Assembly: GCF_019578655.1 (NCBI RefSeq)
Contig: NC_063261.1
Location: 12,284,446-12,348,445 of the forward strand
DNA from: Ricinus communis
Taxonomy: Eukaryota > Streptophyta > Magnoliopsida > Malpighiales > Euphorbiaceae
Reading direction: 5' to 3'
Length of the DNA stretch: 64,000 nt
Of this stretch, positions 53,723 through 64,000 are shown piece by piece. The notes under the pieces were generated by a model. That model made no database searches. It saw nothing but the letters and a program-made list of their open reading frames with translations, and had not been told where the DNA came from. The translations under genes were made by a program, and so were the position numbers. Within the stretch, counting starts at the first letter, position 1; every line of letters starts with the position of its first letter.

Positions 53723-55064
53723 ATGACCAGGAGCTCTAACCCTGATCCCATAGCACCCTTATCTAACCTAGAGCGCTCTCTCAGATTATTGAGACGACGT
53801 TTGTAAGTAGTTGAGGAGAAGGACGGAGTTACAGTTCAGATTTAAGGAGCTGACGCGATGGAGAACCTCAACCCCCAGCCCGATGACGATCACAGGATGA
53901 TGTACGAGTTTGCTCGACCATCTTTGGATGGGATGGGATCTAGTATAGTCAGACCTGCTATAGTGGCCAACAACTTTGAAATAAAAGCCAATGTTATCCA
54001 GATGATTCAGCAGAGCATGTAGTTTACAGGATTGCCCAGCGAGGATCCTAATGCTCATATCTCTAATTTTTTGGAGATTTGTGAAACATTCAAGATAAAT
54101 AGAACGACCAATGACGCCATTCGGTTGAGATTGTTTCCATTTTCCTTGAGGGACAGAGCTAAGAGACGGTTGCAATCTCTTCCACAGCAGACAATTACTA
54201 CCTGGAAGGCGTTGGCCGAAAGATTTTTATATAAGTATTTTCCTCCCGCTAAAACTGCTAAACTTAGAAATGACATATCTTCTTTTGTGCAGTTTGATGA
54301 TGAAAGCATGTACGATGCATGAGAGAGGTTCAAGGATCTTTTAAGATGCTGCCCACATCACGGATTGCCAATGTGGATGCAGGTTCAAACCTTCTACAAC
54401 GCGTTGAACTTTACGACAAGGCAAATGGCGGATGCTGCAGCAGGTGGGGCGCTAAACAGTAAGATGCCCGAGCAGGCTCAGAATTTGATAGAGGAAATGG
54501 CCATGAAACTTTTCATGGCAATCCTCTAGGAGCCGACCAGGAAGACAGGCAGTGGTCAACCAAGTAGATTCTACAGCAGCCTTGGCAGCTCAAGTGGAGC
54601 TTCTGACCAAGAAGATTAACCAACTCCAGATGCCGGTTCATGCAGCGAATGTTGGCTGCGAGTTTTGTGGTGGCCTTTTCGGTCTGTTATCTGCAGGAGG
54701 TATGTTTGCTTCATCTTCCTCTATTTTTCCATCTGTTTCTGTTGTGTCTTCTGATGTTGAGCAGGTTGATTATATGGGGAATGCCCCAAGGCAGCAGAAC
54801 GATCTCTACAGTAACACATACAACCCTAGGTGGCACAATCATTCCAACTTAAGTTGCAGGAACAATAATGCTTAGGGTCCACCTGGTTTTCAGAGACTTC
54901 ATCAGCAGCCATAACAACAGCCAGCTGGGCCTGCACAAGCTCCTCCTCCACCAGAAAAGAAATCAAATTTAGAGGAGCTTATGATGAAGTTTGTGACGTC
55001 TACGGAGATAAGGTTCCAGCAAACTGATAGTGCACTTAGGAACCAGTAGGCCTCGATTCATAAC
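53723..55064 (+). pseudogene. Gag of D
   Basis: ATG at 53723 (MTRSSNPDPIAPLSNLERSL), then MENLNPQPDDDHRMMYEFAR (53858), IVANNFEIKANVIQMIQQSM, and in 54032-54322 [63 protein letters not shown] to TGA breaks the frame at 54320. A small change near 54507 shifts frame before QAVVNQVDSTAALAAQVELL. The knuckle is reduced to CEFCGGLFG because the H...C half is deleted. Starts are the same as in B, and D keeps CAG where B has TAG at several sites. Confidence 0.87.
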
Positions 55065-56195
55065 TTGGAGACCCAGATTGGCCAAATCTCTAAGATATTG
55101 TCTGAGAGGCAGCAAGGAGCGCTCCCTAGCACCACTGAGTCTAACCCGAGGGAGCACATGAATGCCATCACTTTGCGTTCAGGTAAGTTAGTTTCAGCTC
55201 CTTCTAAGCTTGTTTTTTATGACTTCACTATTGATGTGCAGGTTGAGGCGAGCAGTAAGGTTAAGGAACCTAAGGGACAAAAGGTGAAATCAATTCCAGT
55301 CACGGAATATCGACCTAAGATTCCTTATCCTGCTAGAGTCAAACAAGCAGAGGTGCAAGAGCAGTTCAGTAAGTTTTTAGATATTTTTAGACAATTGCAT
55401 ATTAACTTGCCTTTTATTGCATTAGAGCAGATGCCGAAGTATGACAAGTTCTTAAAGGACATACTTAGCAGAAAAAGGAAGTTGGAGGAGCTAGCCTATG
55501 TTCAGCTTAACGAGGAATGCTCAGCGGTGTTTCAGAGCAAGTTGCCAGAGAAACGTCACAATCCAGGGAGTTTCACTATTCCTTGCACTTTAGGTAATTT
55601 GTGTGTTGATGATGCATTAGCTGATTTAGGGGCTAGTATAAATGTCATGCCTACTAGTTTGTTCAATAAGCTAGGTTTGGGGGAGGCAAAATCCACTAGG
55701 ATGTGCATTCAATTAGCTGACCGTTTTATTAAGCTTCTTAGGGGGATTGTAGAGAATGTGCTAGTCAAGGTAGATAAGTTCATATTTTCTGTTGACTTTG
55801 TGGTTATGGGTATAGATAATGAGCATGGTGTATCGTTGATTTTGGGGAGACCTTTCCTTGCCACAGCTAGAGTAAAAATAGACGTATTTGAGGGAAAGTT
55901 AGAACTTAATGTAGTGGATGACTGTGTTACTTTAGTTTACCCTTATTTAATAGTTCTTCCACCGACCATGTTCATGCCATTTGTAGTATTTATGGGATTG
56001 GTCCTGCATGTAATAAACAATGACAGGATGTATAAATGGATGATGCTATACATGTTTCTTTCCCTGTTTATATGTGTTATTCATTTGAAGAAAACAACTT
56101 GTATTAATGTGAGACTTTGTGTTATGATAGACCCGAGAAGGGTAGTTGCAAGTTTGTTTTTGACAAGTCACTTAATCAGAATTCGGAGTGGATGA
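55065..56195 (+). CDS. Gag tail-protease ORF of D, intact 376 codons
   Basis: One uninterrupted frame. Residues 1-25 are the gag tail (METQIGQISKILSERQQGAL). MNAITLRSGKL at about 32-42 marks the gag-protease boundary. DIFRQLHINLPFIALEQMPK and YDKFLKDILSRKRKLEELAY follow at about 105-145. The protease core is at about 165-285, with the active site ALADLGASINVMPTSLFNKL, VDKFIFSVDFVVMGI and VSLILGRPFLATARVKIDVF. After about residue 290 the sequence leaves homology with B; the last ~85 residues (hydrophobic, RMYKWMMLYMFLSLFICVIH) are specific to D and could include one membrane-like segment, or be a by-product of the pol deletion. Protease of this family cuts Gag-Pol; without pol its use would be Gag processing. 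In this window it is the only domain-bearing element frame open from start to stop. Confidence 0.8.
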   Translation: METQIGQISKILSERQQGALPSTTESNPREHMNAITLRSGKLVSAPSKLVFYDFTIDVQVEASSKVKEPKGQKVKSIPVTEYRPKIPYPARVKQAEVQEQFSKFLDIFRQLHINLPFIALEQMPKYDKFLKDILSRKRKLEELAYVQLNEECSAVFQSKLPEKRHNPGSFTIPCTLGNLCVDDALADLGASINVMPTSLFNKLGLGEAKSTRMCIQLADRFIKLLRGIVENVLVKVDKFIFSVDFVVMGIDNEHGVSLILGRPFLATARVKIDVFEGKLELNVVDDCVTLVYPYLIVLPPTMFMPFVVFMGLVLHVINNDRMYKWMMLYMFLSLFICVIHLKKTTCINVRLCVMIDPRRVVASLFLTSHLIRIRSG

Positions 56196-56776
56196 ATGGG
56201 CATCCTAACTCGGTGCGAAGAGCACCTCCTTAGTCATATACCGCACACATCGGACCTGCTCTTTGCGCTTATATGCCTCAGGCCCCAACTTACATTGAGC
56301 CTACCTTCTCAACTTGCTCGCGATGCAGGAATGCTGCTGCAGAGTCCAGCTAGACCATTCGAACAAAAAGAAGCACCTTCGGGAGGCATTCCCGAATCTA
56401 TTTATGCTTTTTGAATTTTTGGACATCTTTTTATTTATGTAGTTATTTTTTTAGTTAGATACTTCAGTTTTTTTTAGTTTGTTTTATTTTGAGGAGATTT
56501 TATTTTATTGCACCTTTTACTATATGTTGTTTGGGATGTGTTTATTCTTGAGTTTTGCAGGAGTTAGCCTACTCGATGCTCATACGTAATTTTGAGGACT
56601 AACATATTTTGGAGTGTTAAAGCACACATCAAGGGCAGTATCCAGTAGACTTTCTAGTTTTTATCTCTTTCTGTTGTCTTGTTTTTCTTTTAGTTTTCCA
56701 ATTTTTTTGTGGACTCCCATAATTAGCTTCATTATGCATATTTTATTCCTTTTATTTTGGAGTGCCTACCTTGTTC
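56196..56776 (+). other. D-specific segment after protease
   Basis: Contains a 72-codon frame (56196-56414) with no family signature, then T-rich noncoding sequence. I find no counterpart in B between protease and 38190, so it is either the diverged edge of the pol deletion or captured DNA. Confidence 0.5.
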
Positions 56777-56817
56777 ACACTGAGGACAGTGTTTTTCTCA
56801 AGTGTAGGGTAGGTACC
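56777..56817 (+). promoter_or_regulatory. Conserved dyad plus PPT-like motif in D
   Basis: ACACTGAGGACAGTGT followed by TCTCAAGTGTAGGGTAGGTA. Similar to the true PPT block at 58170-58204 (TTGAGGACAAGC...TTAAGTGTGGGGTAG). Confidence 0.7.
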
Positions 56818-58189
56818 TTAGTTTTGTGCTGGTACCAATTTTGTTTCCGCTGTTTTTATCTTGTTTTCATTTCCCTTATTGATTGAGTCTGTTTATTCTT
56901 ACTGTCCTTATCTTGAGTTTTATTTTAATCAAGTAGCTAATAATTTTTCTCTTTTGAATGGATACCCGTATAGCTTTTTATCGAATCTTATTGAAAGAAG
57001 GCAATGAATGAATCTCTTAATTTCAATCAAGCCAGGTAAAACTGGTGTTTTTCCTTAATTTTTTTCATTTTACTTTATCTTGGATATAGAACACTGTTAA
57101 TATTGATGCTTATTAGATTGTTTGATTTTTTAGATTTGGGTTTGAGAATTCATGCAATTTTATCCCACTCAAATGGTGAGGCTTTTATGCTCCTTCTATT
57201 TTTTATTAGTGAGCATTATGCAGAATTTTTATTTCTAGAACTTGCTTTTTGATGACTTTTGAGATTACATGAATTTTTGATAGTCATGAGATGATTTGGG
57301 CACTTAGGAATTATACAATGTGGCCAAAAGCCTAACCCTATTTTTCCCTTAGTGAACCCATTTTGAGCCTTAGCCTTTTCTCTTTCATTGTAATTTACCT
57401 CTGACACTCATTTTATCACTTATATTCATTCTACCATTCTTTCTACCATTATTGCTGGAAATTATGTACGTTTATGCTGCATTTCATTTTGGATCAATTT
57501 GCATATATTCACTAAGTTACTAGATTTTTCGTAGATGCTCCCTTCAATCCAAATGGTACATATCATTTTACTACTTTAATTGAGCATTGTATTACTTCAT
57601 CCTGTGTTTCTGTTGTTGCAGGAATAGTGCAAAAAAAATTTATTTCGAGCATCATCTTATTATTAGAGCAACTTAGTGTTCAATTTTGGTACAGCATTTG
57701 ATCCTGGACTATATTCTTGCATTACTTGCATAATTTTCCAGCAACTTTCAACTCACTTTCCATATTTCTTCGTACCTTACCTTAACCCCATTACAACCTG
57801 GCTCAAGACCCTTTGATCATGTTTATTGACTATTTCATAGTAGTGGAGATCGAATCTATAAGCAAGCTTATGGTAAGCACCTTTTTCTGTACTTTTGCGT
57901 TGAGAGCTTGGCGATATTCTTTCACCTATTTACACTTGTGTGTTTTGAGTGACATCCTGTAAGGCATGGTTCTCGAATTCTCAGTTTGGATGGTTTATCA
58001 TTTTAATTTTAGAAGCTTTATTAACTTTGTTCTCTGTCTCAAGGATTTAGTGATTTGGGGGTTTTGAGGAAATTCGTCATGGAGTTTTGAGACCTGTTTT
58101 GAGCTAACCTCCTGCAAAGTATTTGATTGAGTTATTTGGTATCTGTTTGAGGAGTGAGTTGTTGATTGCTTGAGGACAAGCAAACGCTT
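56818..58189 (+). other. D 3' noncoding region
   Basis: Homologous to B 38233-39108 plus 40548-41023 with the solo LTR absent, so it serves as the empty-site reference. No gene; frames at 57216-57407 and 57998-58183 are chance. Confidence 0.75.
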
Positions 58190-58204
58190 AAGTGTGGGGT
58201 AGTT
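58190..58204 (+). promoter_or_regulatory. Polypurine tract of D
   Basis: AAGTGTGGGGTAGTT immediately before the 3' LTR. Confidence 0.88.
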
Positions 58205-59587
58205 TGATGTAGATGATTCTATGCATATTTATTGACTGTTTATCAGTCGTTTATTTGTGTATTTAAGTCATATTTATTCCTGTTGATCGCACTTTGGTAT
58301 GTTTTTGAGTTTTTCAGGTTTTCATTCTCCTTGATGGGAAATTGATTGATTTCGGGCAGAAACCAAGCTATATGGGTGATTTACGCATATTAGATGTTTG
58401 TTGGAGTCGATTCCTTGATTAGCGTGCAATTCGAGGCCTTCGCATCGGCAATTGCACGGCCATGCATATTTGCACGGCCTCCCTTGCCCGTTGTATGGGC
58501 CATGCATATTGGCATGGGCTGTTGCATAGGCCGTGCATATTTGCACGGGCTGGGGCACTTCTACCTATAAATAGGCGTATGTAAAATGAGATAGGGTTCT
58601 GCTTCTGATTTCTGTACTCTCTACGCATGCGACCCCTTACTTCTACACCTTTGTTCTTGACATTTTGGGAGACCAACGTCAGTTCAAAGGATTGATTTGG
58701 AGGATTCAAGCAAAGATTGAAGTTTCTAGATGATTGACTGAGACATCCGAGATCCGTACTTTAGGCTGGTTTCAGAATCAGTGCTTGCGACATTTCCACT
58801 CCGATTCGAGAGAAGAGGGGTTACATGTTCCATTTACTTTTCTATTGTTTATTTCCTTTTGTATTTGTTTCTTTCATTATGAGTAACTAGGGCTGCCGAA
58901 CCCATTGGGGTTCACCTTTGTTGACGGATTGTGCTTAATTATTGAATTTTTAACTACTATTCTTGTAATCTTCTTGTTGTTTAGTAATACAATTTGATTC
59001 AGTTAATTTGAGATGTTGAATTAATTATTTTTTGGGTTGTTTCGTGACATTGAGAAATGCTTGTTACAACTGGAAATTGAATAGTAAGAATTGGTAGTTA
59101 ACACTTAGAGATAAGGTTAATTCACTCGCTAGATTAAGAATTAACAACTCTTAATAGATCTAAATCACGCTTAATGTTAATCTGTAATAATCTGATAGGA
59201 AGAGATTCCATTAGGTTAGAGCAGGTTTAGGAACTGGGTGAGCTCGAGAGAGGAGCCGAGTTCGGTTCAGGATTTAGGCACGGGTAGCAAGATTGGTAAT
59301 TTATAAAATCAACTTTAGAATTCCATCACTTAGGTCCCCTTCGGGTTTGCTTCTTTTGTTACGGTTGTCTTTCGACTGTCAGTTGTTGTTCATTCATTTA
59401 TTTGCATTCATAGTCATTAGATAAGTAATTTTGACTTCTCACACTTTATTTCAGATTAGATAATATAATGAACAGTAGTAACTTTAGGTTCACCTGATCT
59501 CTAGGGATACGACCTTGATACTCACTAGTGCTAGGCCGCATCGATAAGTTCACTGCCTTAGGTGTAGGTTGCATCAGTAGCCCATAA
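58205..59587 (+). mobile_element. 3' LTR of D (1383 bp)
   Basis: TGATGTAGATGATTC...GTAGCCCATAA; the terminal CA has become AA. Aligns with the 5' LTR throughout but lacks about 60 bp of the GCACGG repeat array (about 58530), a loss of whole repeat units. TATAAATA at 58566-58573. Confidence 0.95.
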
Positions 59588-59592
59588 CCGTT
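59588..59592. repeat. Target-site duplication CCGTT, right copy
   Basis: Pairs with 52116-52120. Confidence 0.93.
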
Positions 59593-60545
59593 CACCCCAT
59601 AAAATGGGTCCAATTCCTACGTAAAAAACATTCCGAATATAGTAACAAATACAATACACATCCACAACACATTTAACATGTTTGTTATATTGTTCTATTT
59701 GTTTAACATGTTTATCATATAAATCATAAATGTAACATGTCCATCACTAATTAAACATACATATAAATTTCAATTATATAGCCACAAACACAATCAAAAA
59801 TTTCAATTGAGCATACTAATCTATTTATTAACTTATTGAATAAATTAAAGAAAATGAATATACATACTGCTTGCTAATCCCCATATGCGTCTTCTATCGA
59901 AACAATATGATAAAATACATAAATACATATGAATATAATAAGTAAATGTTTATAATAACAAAAATTATATAAAAATAAATTTAAAATTAAACAACTATAA
60001 TTAAATAATTAATAGAATAATAAAAATCACACCTTAAACTAAACAATAATAAATTTAATAAATGTTTATCATAACATACATTATAAAAATTAAACCTAAA
60101 ACTTAAAAACAAATTATAGTTAAAATACATTAACATAAATTTAACTCAATAGATATAAATTAAATTACACATTAAAAAATATAATAACATAACTTGTAAA
60201 AATTAAACCTAAAACTAATAAAATATAATTAAACCAAATATAATAGAAATTTTATTTAATAGATTTAAAAAATAATTAATGTAAACAAAACAAAAAATAC
60301 AAAAATAAATTTAACTAAATTAACATAAATTTTATATACAAAAATTAAAAAAGATATATCAAACTAAATTAATATAAACATAAAATTAAAAACTTACCTT
60401 CACTAATATTTTTTTACTTAATATTTAAATTTGAAATTTAAATTAAATTATACAAAAATTAAATATAATTAAATAATTAATATATAAACTAAATTATATA
60501 ATTAAATTAATAAAAAATAAAACAATTCAATAAAAAAGTTAAAGC
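59593..60545. other. Very AT-rich stretch, no gene
   Basis: Dominated by AAATTAAA/TAATAAA words. Probably interior of the CACTA transposon into which D or its host LTR was inserted. Confidence 0.4.
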
Positions 60546-61000
60546 TTACCTGTCATCGTAGAGAGAGGGGAGAGGACGCTGAGGGTGGCGGAGCTCGGAC
60601 AGCGACGTCGGACAAGAAGATTAAAAAATATTTCAAAATGTAGGAAAAGAGAAGGAAAGAAACCTACCTAGGTGACAACGACGGCAGGGGCGACAGTGCT
60701 GAGGAAGGGAGAGAGGAAGTGGGAGGGGGAGAGAGGGAGTAGGAGGATGGCCACGGGAGGGGGAGAGATGGAGGAAGAGAGAAAAGGAAGGGGTTGTGTT
60801 GTTTTAAAACTTTTCAATTTAGCGATGAATGTTATTTCGTCGCTATATTTTAAGGTATAACAAAAAGCATAACGAAACGCCTTCTCATTAAACACAATTA
60901 CCGATGGATGCCATCCGTTGCCAAACGTTAGATCATAACAGGAAACACTACCGTTTATGATTAGCGACGGACACCAACCATCGCTAAGCTATAGGGTGGC
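60546..61000 (+). mobile_element. CACTA right subterminal region, terminus missing
   Basis: A GC-rich GA-rich block (60555-60790) followed by TTTAGCGATGAATG, TCGTCGCTATATT, ACCGATGGATGCCATCCG and GATTAGCGACGGACACCAAC. These are the same words as in 48936-49400. No CACTA-type inverted terminal repeat (expected to read ...TTTGTAGTG) follows, so the end is deleted or diverged. Frames 60668-60895 and 60672-60860 read the GA tract. Confidence 0.6.
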
Positions 61001-62136
61001 ATATAAGCATTCTAAGATACTACATATTATACCAATTAGACAAAATTCACGTCATAATCCATTTAACCCATAAAACACCGGCTTTCGCAAATAACTTTTC
61101 ATAATATTCTGACTTATTTAATTTATTACAACCTCATAATTCCAATAATTAACTTATCGAAATTCAAAATAATTTTCCACCACACAAGTTCGATATAATA
61201 ATTTATTTCGAGTATTTAAATAATGTAATGGTCCCATAATCATTTAACAACTTATAATTTAAAGATAATTCATCCAAATTAAATACTCTTATGCGGGAAG
61301 AATTTTAACAAACCAATACCACCAAGATTCTTGAGATAATGCCACAAAGATTCTAGCCCTCTGCACGTGAATCGATACATCGACACCCGCTATGGCCGGA
61401 AAATTCAATGTTGCTGGAATCACAACTCGTAGCCACCTACTCGAAGCTCTCAATGTGAGAAGTTTAAATATATAAATATTTTTGCCTAACTCTTCACCAT
61501 TTTTTCAAAATACGCCTAATAAAATCTTGCTCCAGCGAAGCTTCTTTTCCTTTTTTAGGCATTGGCAGCTACAATAGGGATCTAAAATGGACTATTTGGA
61601 GCTTGAGAAAGCTAATGCCAGCAGCCTTACACACCCACAACACCTAGAACAATCCTTAGGCAGCCTATATTCTCCCTTTTTCTCTATTTTTCGGTAAGAA
61701 ATGGAAGGGAACCGAAGCTGCAGTTCGTCAATGGTGGAGGACAATTGAGAAGGTGGGGTTGGCTGGTTAAAAATAAAATAAATGGGGGAGGGTGCAGCTG
61801 GTTGACATTGGAGGAGGTGTGAAGGGGAGAAGGAAGTGGGTGTATACGGGAAAGAAAGAAAAGAAATGGAAGAGGGGAAAAATTAATGGGTTTGGTACCA
61901 AAAATGTATATTATTATTACTACTACTATTTTACCGTTTATTATATATACATATATACATATACATTTATAGGTTTACTTAGTTTATATTTTTATTATTA
62001 CCAATGAAAACAAAATAAGGTCTCAAGTAATGGTGCATAAAAGAAAATGTAATTAATTAAAATAATAGAAAATTTATAGGTGTTATAAGTAATTAATTAT
62101 TTTTGTTATTTTCTGCAATTGTCATGAAAACATGCT
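61001..62136 (+). other. Unassigned stretch before copia gag
   Basis: No supported gene. Contains a short TTA/CTA microsatellite-like run near 61905-61935. The frame at 61792-62007 is low complexity. May include the continuation of the E leader. Confidence 0.4.
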
Positions 62137-62720
62137 AACAAGCTTACTGGGCCAAATTTTATGAATTGACTTAAAAATTTGAGAATTGTTCTACAAATTT
62201 GAAAGGATTAAATGTGTTCTGGATACTCCTATGCCTTTTTTTCTAGAGAGGAAAGTAAAGATGAAAGGGATACTCTAGAAAAGTGGTAAGATGATGATGC
62301 CCAAGCTACCTATTATATCATGGCATCTATGAGTTTGGAATTCTAGAGGCAACATGATAAGATAAAGGGAGCAACAAATATAATTCTTTATCTTAAAGAA
62401 TTATATGGTGAGATAAGCAGGACCACTAGATATGAGATATCTAAGCAGTTGTTTAGGTCTAGAATGTCTGAGGGCGCTGATGTTAGGGCTCATGTTCTTA
62501 AGATGATTGGTTACATTGAGGAACTTGAAAACCTAGACTTTAGCATGGATGAGGATCCACATACATATTTGATTCTTCAGTCCCTTTTAGAATCATTCTC
62601 ACAATTCATTATGCACTTTCACATCAATAATATAGACTACTCTCTTTCCAAGCTTCTAAACATGTTAACCTCGACATTTTGAGCTATGAAGGGTAAGGGT
62701 AAGGAGATTGTCCTTGTCCA
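62137..62720 (+). pseudogene. Ty1/copia gag of element E
   Basis: KLTGPNFMN at 62137, then LKNLRIVLQ, a stop-broken stretch, DDAQATYYIMASMSLEF, QHDKIKGATNIILYLKELYG and (62449-62682) MFRSRMSEGADVRAHVLKMI, GYIEELENLDFSMDEDPHTY, LILQSLLESFSQFIMHFHIN. This is the UBN2-type copia gag. Stops at about 62185, 62290 and 62347 break it. It belongs with the LTR at 44925-47074, 15 kb upstream, the gap being filled by later insertions. Confidence 0.87.
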
Positions 62721-63004
62721 TAATTCAGTGTTCTGGTTCCTCTAAAATGAGATAGAAAAAGGACAAAGGAAATGGCATTGCTTCTCACTTAAGGCCTTCT
62801 AGAGGAGTACCAAAGGACAAGGGCAAGGCCAAAGCAAATGGCAAAGGAAAGTGTTTCTTTTGCAATAAAGAAGGTTATTGAAGGCCATCATATCTGCATC
62901 TATTAGCTTGCCCTCTTATCATTCTTTAATTTTGGACAATTGTCCTTTTAATCCAAATGCTTATAGAAACATTATTTGTATTTCTAATATGATTATAAAA
63001 GGTT
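62721..63004 (+). pseudogene. Copia gag knuckle and protease-region remnant of E
   Basis: A K/G-rich stretch leads to GKCFFCNKEGY near 62850, the start of a CCHC knuckle whose second half is lost (a stop follows). DNCPFNPNAYRNIICISNMI at 62938-63000 lies where copia protease ends. No protease active-site DTG/DSG is visible. Confidence 0.65.
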
Positions 63005-63900
63005 ATGTGTTTATATTTAAGGATAATGTTTGTAATATTCATTTTAGAAAAAGAATTGGTTGGCATTAGCTTATTGCAAGATGGTTTATTTTATTTGCAA
63101 TTGAATGATAAGAAACATGCTAATGAAATTTCAGTTGTGGATGCAATCATTAAATCTGAATCTAATTTAAAATGTGTATGGCATTTAAAACTAGGACACA
63201 GTGCACAAGATAGGATTAACAACTTAACTAGTTTGAGCACGTTGAAACTAATGGACTCAAGCCCAATTCCAACTTGTGAATCTTGTCTTAAAGGCAAGAT
63301 GACTAAGATTCCTTTTGTTGGATCAAGGGAAAGGGCTAAAGATATTTTAGATTTCATACATAGTGATGTATGAGGACAATTTAGTATAATAGCTAGAGGA
63401 AGGTATGTATACTTAATAATCTCTTTACTGATGATTACTAACGGTATGGTTATATATACTTAATGAAACACAAGCATAAATCTATTGAAAAGTTCAAAGA
63501 ATCCAAAGTAGAAGTAGAAAAACAAACAGGAAAAGGTATAAAGTCTCTTACATCAAATCGAGGTGGAAAATACTTTAGTACTGAATTTAGTGAATTCTTT
63601 AAGGAACACAGAATAGTTTCACAACTAACACCTCTAGGAACCCCACAGTTAAATAGAGTTTTTGGAAGGCGAAACCATACCTTATTAGACATGGTACGAA
63701 TGTGATGAGCTACTCTAACCTCCCCACTTCATTATAGGGGTATGCTTTTGACACAGCTTGTTACATTCTTAATAGAGTTCTTTCTAAAGTTGTCATTACT
63801 ACTCCATATGAGATGTGATTGGTAGGACTCCAAGTCTTAAGCATATTAAGATTGGGGTTATTGGGCTTATATCAAGAAGCTTAAAATAGACAAATTAGAA
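63005..63900 (+). pseudogene. Copia pre-integrase and integrase of E, running off the window
   Basis: 63005-63373: LLQDGLFYLQLNDKKHANEI, WHLKLGHSAQDRINNL, CESCLKGKMTKIPF (the HHCC set), DFIHSDV with the first catalytic Asp. 63463-63705: MKHKHKSIEKFKESKVEVEK, KGIKSLTSNRGGKYFSTEFS, EHRIVSQLTPLGTPQLNRVF and GRRNHTLLDMVRM. The second catalytic residue is Asn (TSNRGG instead of SDRGG), and the Glu of the ERRN word is Gly, so integrase is inactive. Further words (RVLSKVVITTPYEM, KGRFIEYPKETIEF) continue in broken frames to the window end. RT should follow to the right. Confidence 0.87.
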
Positions 63901-64000
63901 GGAAAAGTTATTAAGGGAAGGTTTATTGAATATCCAAAGGAAACTATTGAATTTTATTTTCTATCGACCTAATGAACAAAGGGTTGTTATTAGTAAACAT

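Larger units (their letters stand above)
52121..59587 (+). mobile_element. Element D, complete non-autonomous Athila-like element (7467 bp)
   Basis: Both LTRs, primer site, gag, protease, PPT and a perfect 5-bp target duplication are present, but RT, RNase H and integrase are absent. The internal region is about 4.6 kb against roughly 10 kb in B (without the nested solo LTR). Gag and protease are clearly homologous to B, and the 3' noncoding region matches B from 38190 on. The protease frame (55065-56195) is open over 376 codons. Such an element could only move with RT and integrase supplied by a relative. Confidence 0.93.

Noticed and set aside
53786..54333. Minus-strand frames of 129 and 92 codons opposite D gag
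   Set aside because: Shadows of the gag frame, which has a clear domain on the plus strand.
60668..60895. Frames on both strands in a GC-rich stretch (proline/serine-rich on minus, glycine/glutamate-rich on plus)
   Set aside because: Simple readings of a GA-rich tract within CACTA subterminal DNA; no start context or domain.
1..64000. Host genes, rRNA or tRNA genes
   Set aside because: Scanned for exon-like blocks outside elements and for tRNA cloverleaf words; nothing convincing remained after the transposable elements were assigned.

Overview
The window looks like heterochromatic, repeat-dense DNA from a flowering plant, most likely a eudicot; I cannot name the species. The evidence is the set of plant-specific retroelement lineages: Tat-type Ty3 elements with two RNase H domains, Athila-like Ty3 elements primed by tRNA-Asp, a Tekay/Del-type chromovirus, a Ty1/copia element and a CACTA transposon end. 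I see no convincing host gene, no tRNA or rRNA gene and no CRISPR array. Almost every open frame is a broken piece of a transposable element or a chance frame inside an LTR.

Layout. 1-8060: minus-strand Tat element A0 (RT, protease, gag, leader, probable 5' LTR), cut by the window edge. 8066-9524: broken plus-strand chromovirus RT/RNase H. 9525-13659: minus-strand Athila-like element C1 without RT or integrase. 13660-28463: plus-strand Tat element A1 (RT, two RNase H, integrase, an antisense spliced extra ORF, minisatellite, PPT, LTR). A1 is interrupted in integrase by C2 (about 16616-20352) and after integrase by a C-family LTR (C3, 20965-22371), which lies between two 283-bp direct repeats. 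28600-29384 and 42494-44924: two halves of one minus-strand Tat element (A2/A3).

29385-42493: Athila-like element B, sitting inside A2/A3. It carries gag, protease, RT, RNase H, integrase, an LTR-promoter-like block, an Athila-ORF1-like gene and a 3' LTR, and itself contains a C-family solo LTR (39109-40542) with a perfect 5-bp target duplication. 44925-47074: plus-strand Ty1/copia LTR and primer site that cut A3 inside protease; the copia gag and integrase appear only at 62137-64000. Between them lie a CACTA transposon end (48936), a relic LTR, the complete non-autonomous Athila-like element D (52121-59587, target duplication CCGTT) and the other CACTA subterminal region (about 60546-61000).

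How the parts relate. B is the only copy here with a full Athila-like gene set, and it is mutated. D and C are two different pol-deleted derivatives that keep LTRs, primer site, PPT and a small gag- or protease-related ORF, so they would have needed proteins from a B-like relative. Athila-like LTRs carry CACGGCCGTG-type palindrome arrays just before their TATA-like boxes, and A0 has a different palindrome array. The most unusual signals are the pol-less C family with one chimeric frame, the 283-bp duplication around C3, the promoter/intron arrangement before the late gene of B, a repeated PPT-like motif inside B, C and D, and the spliced antisense ORF of A1.
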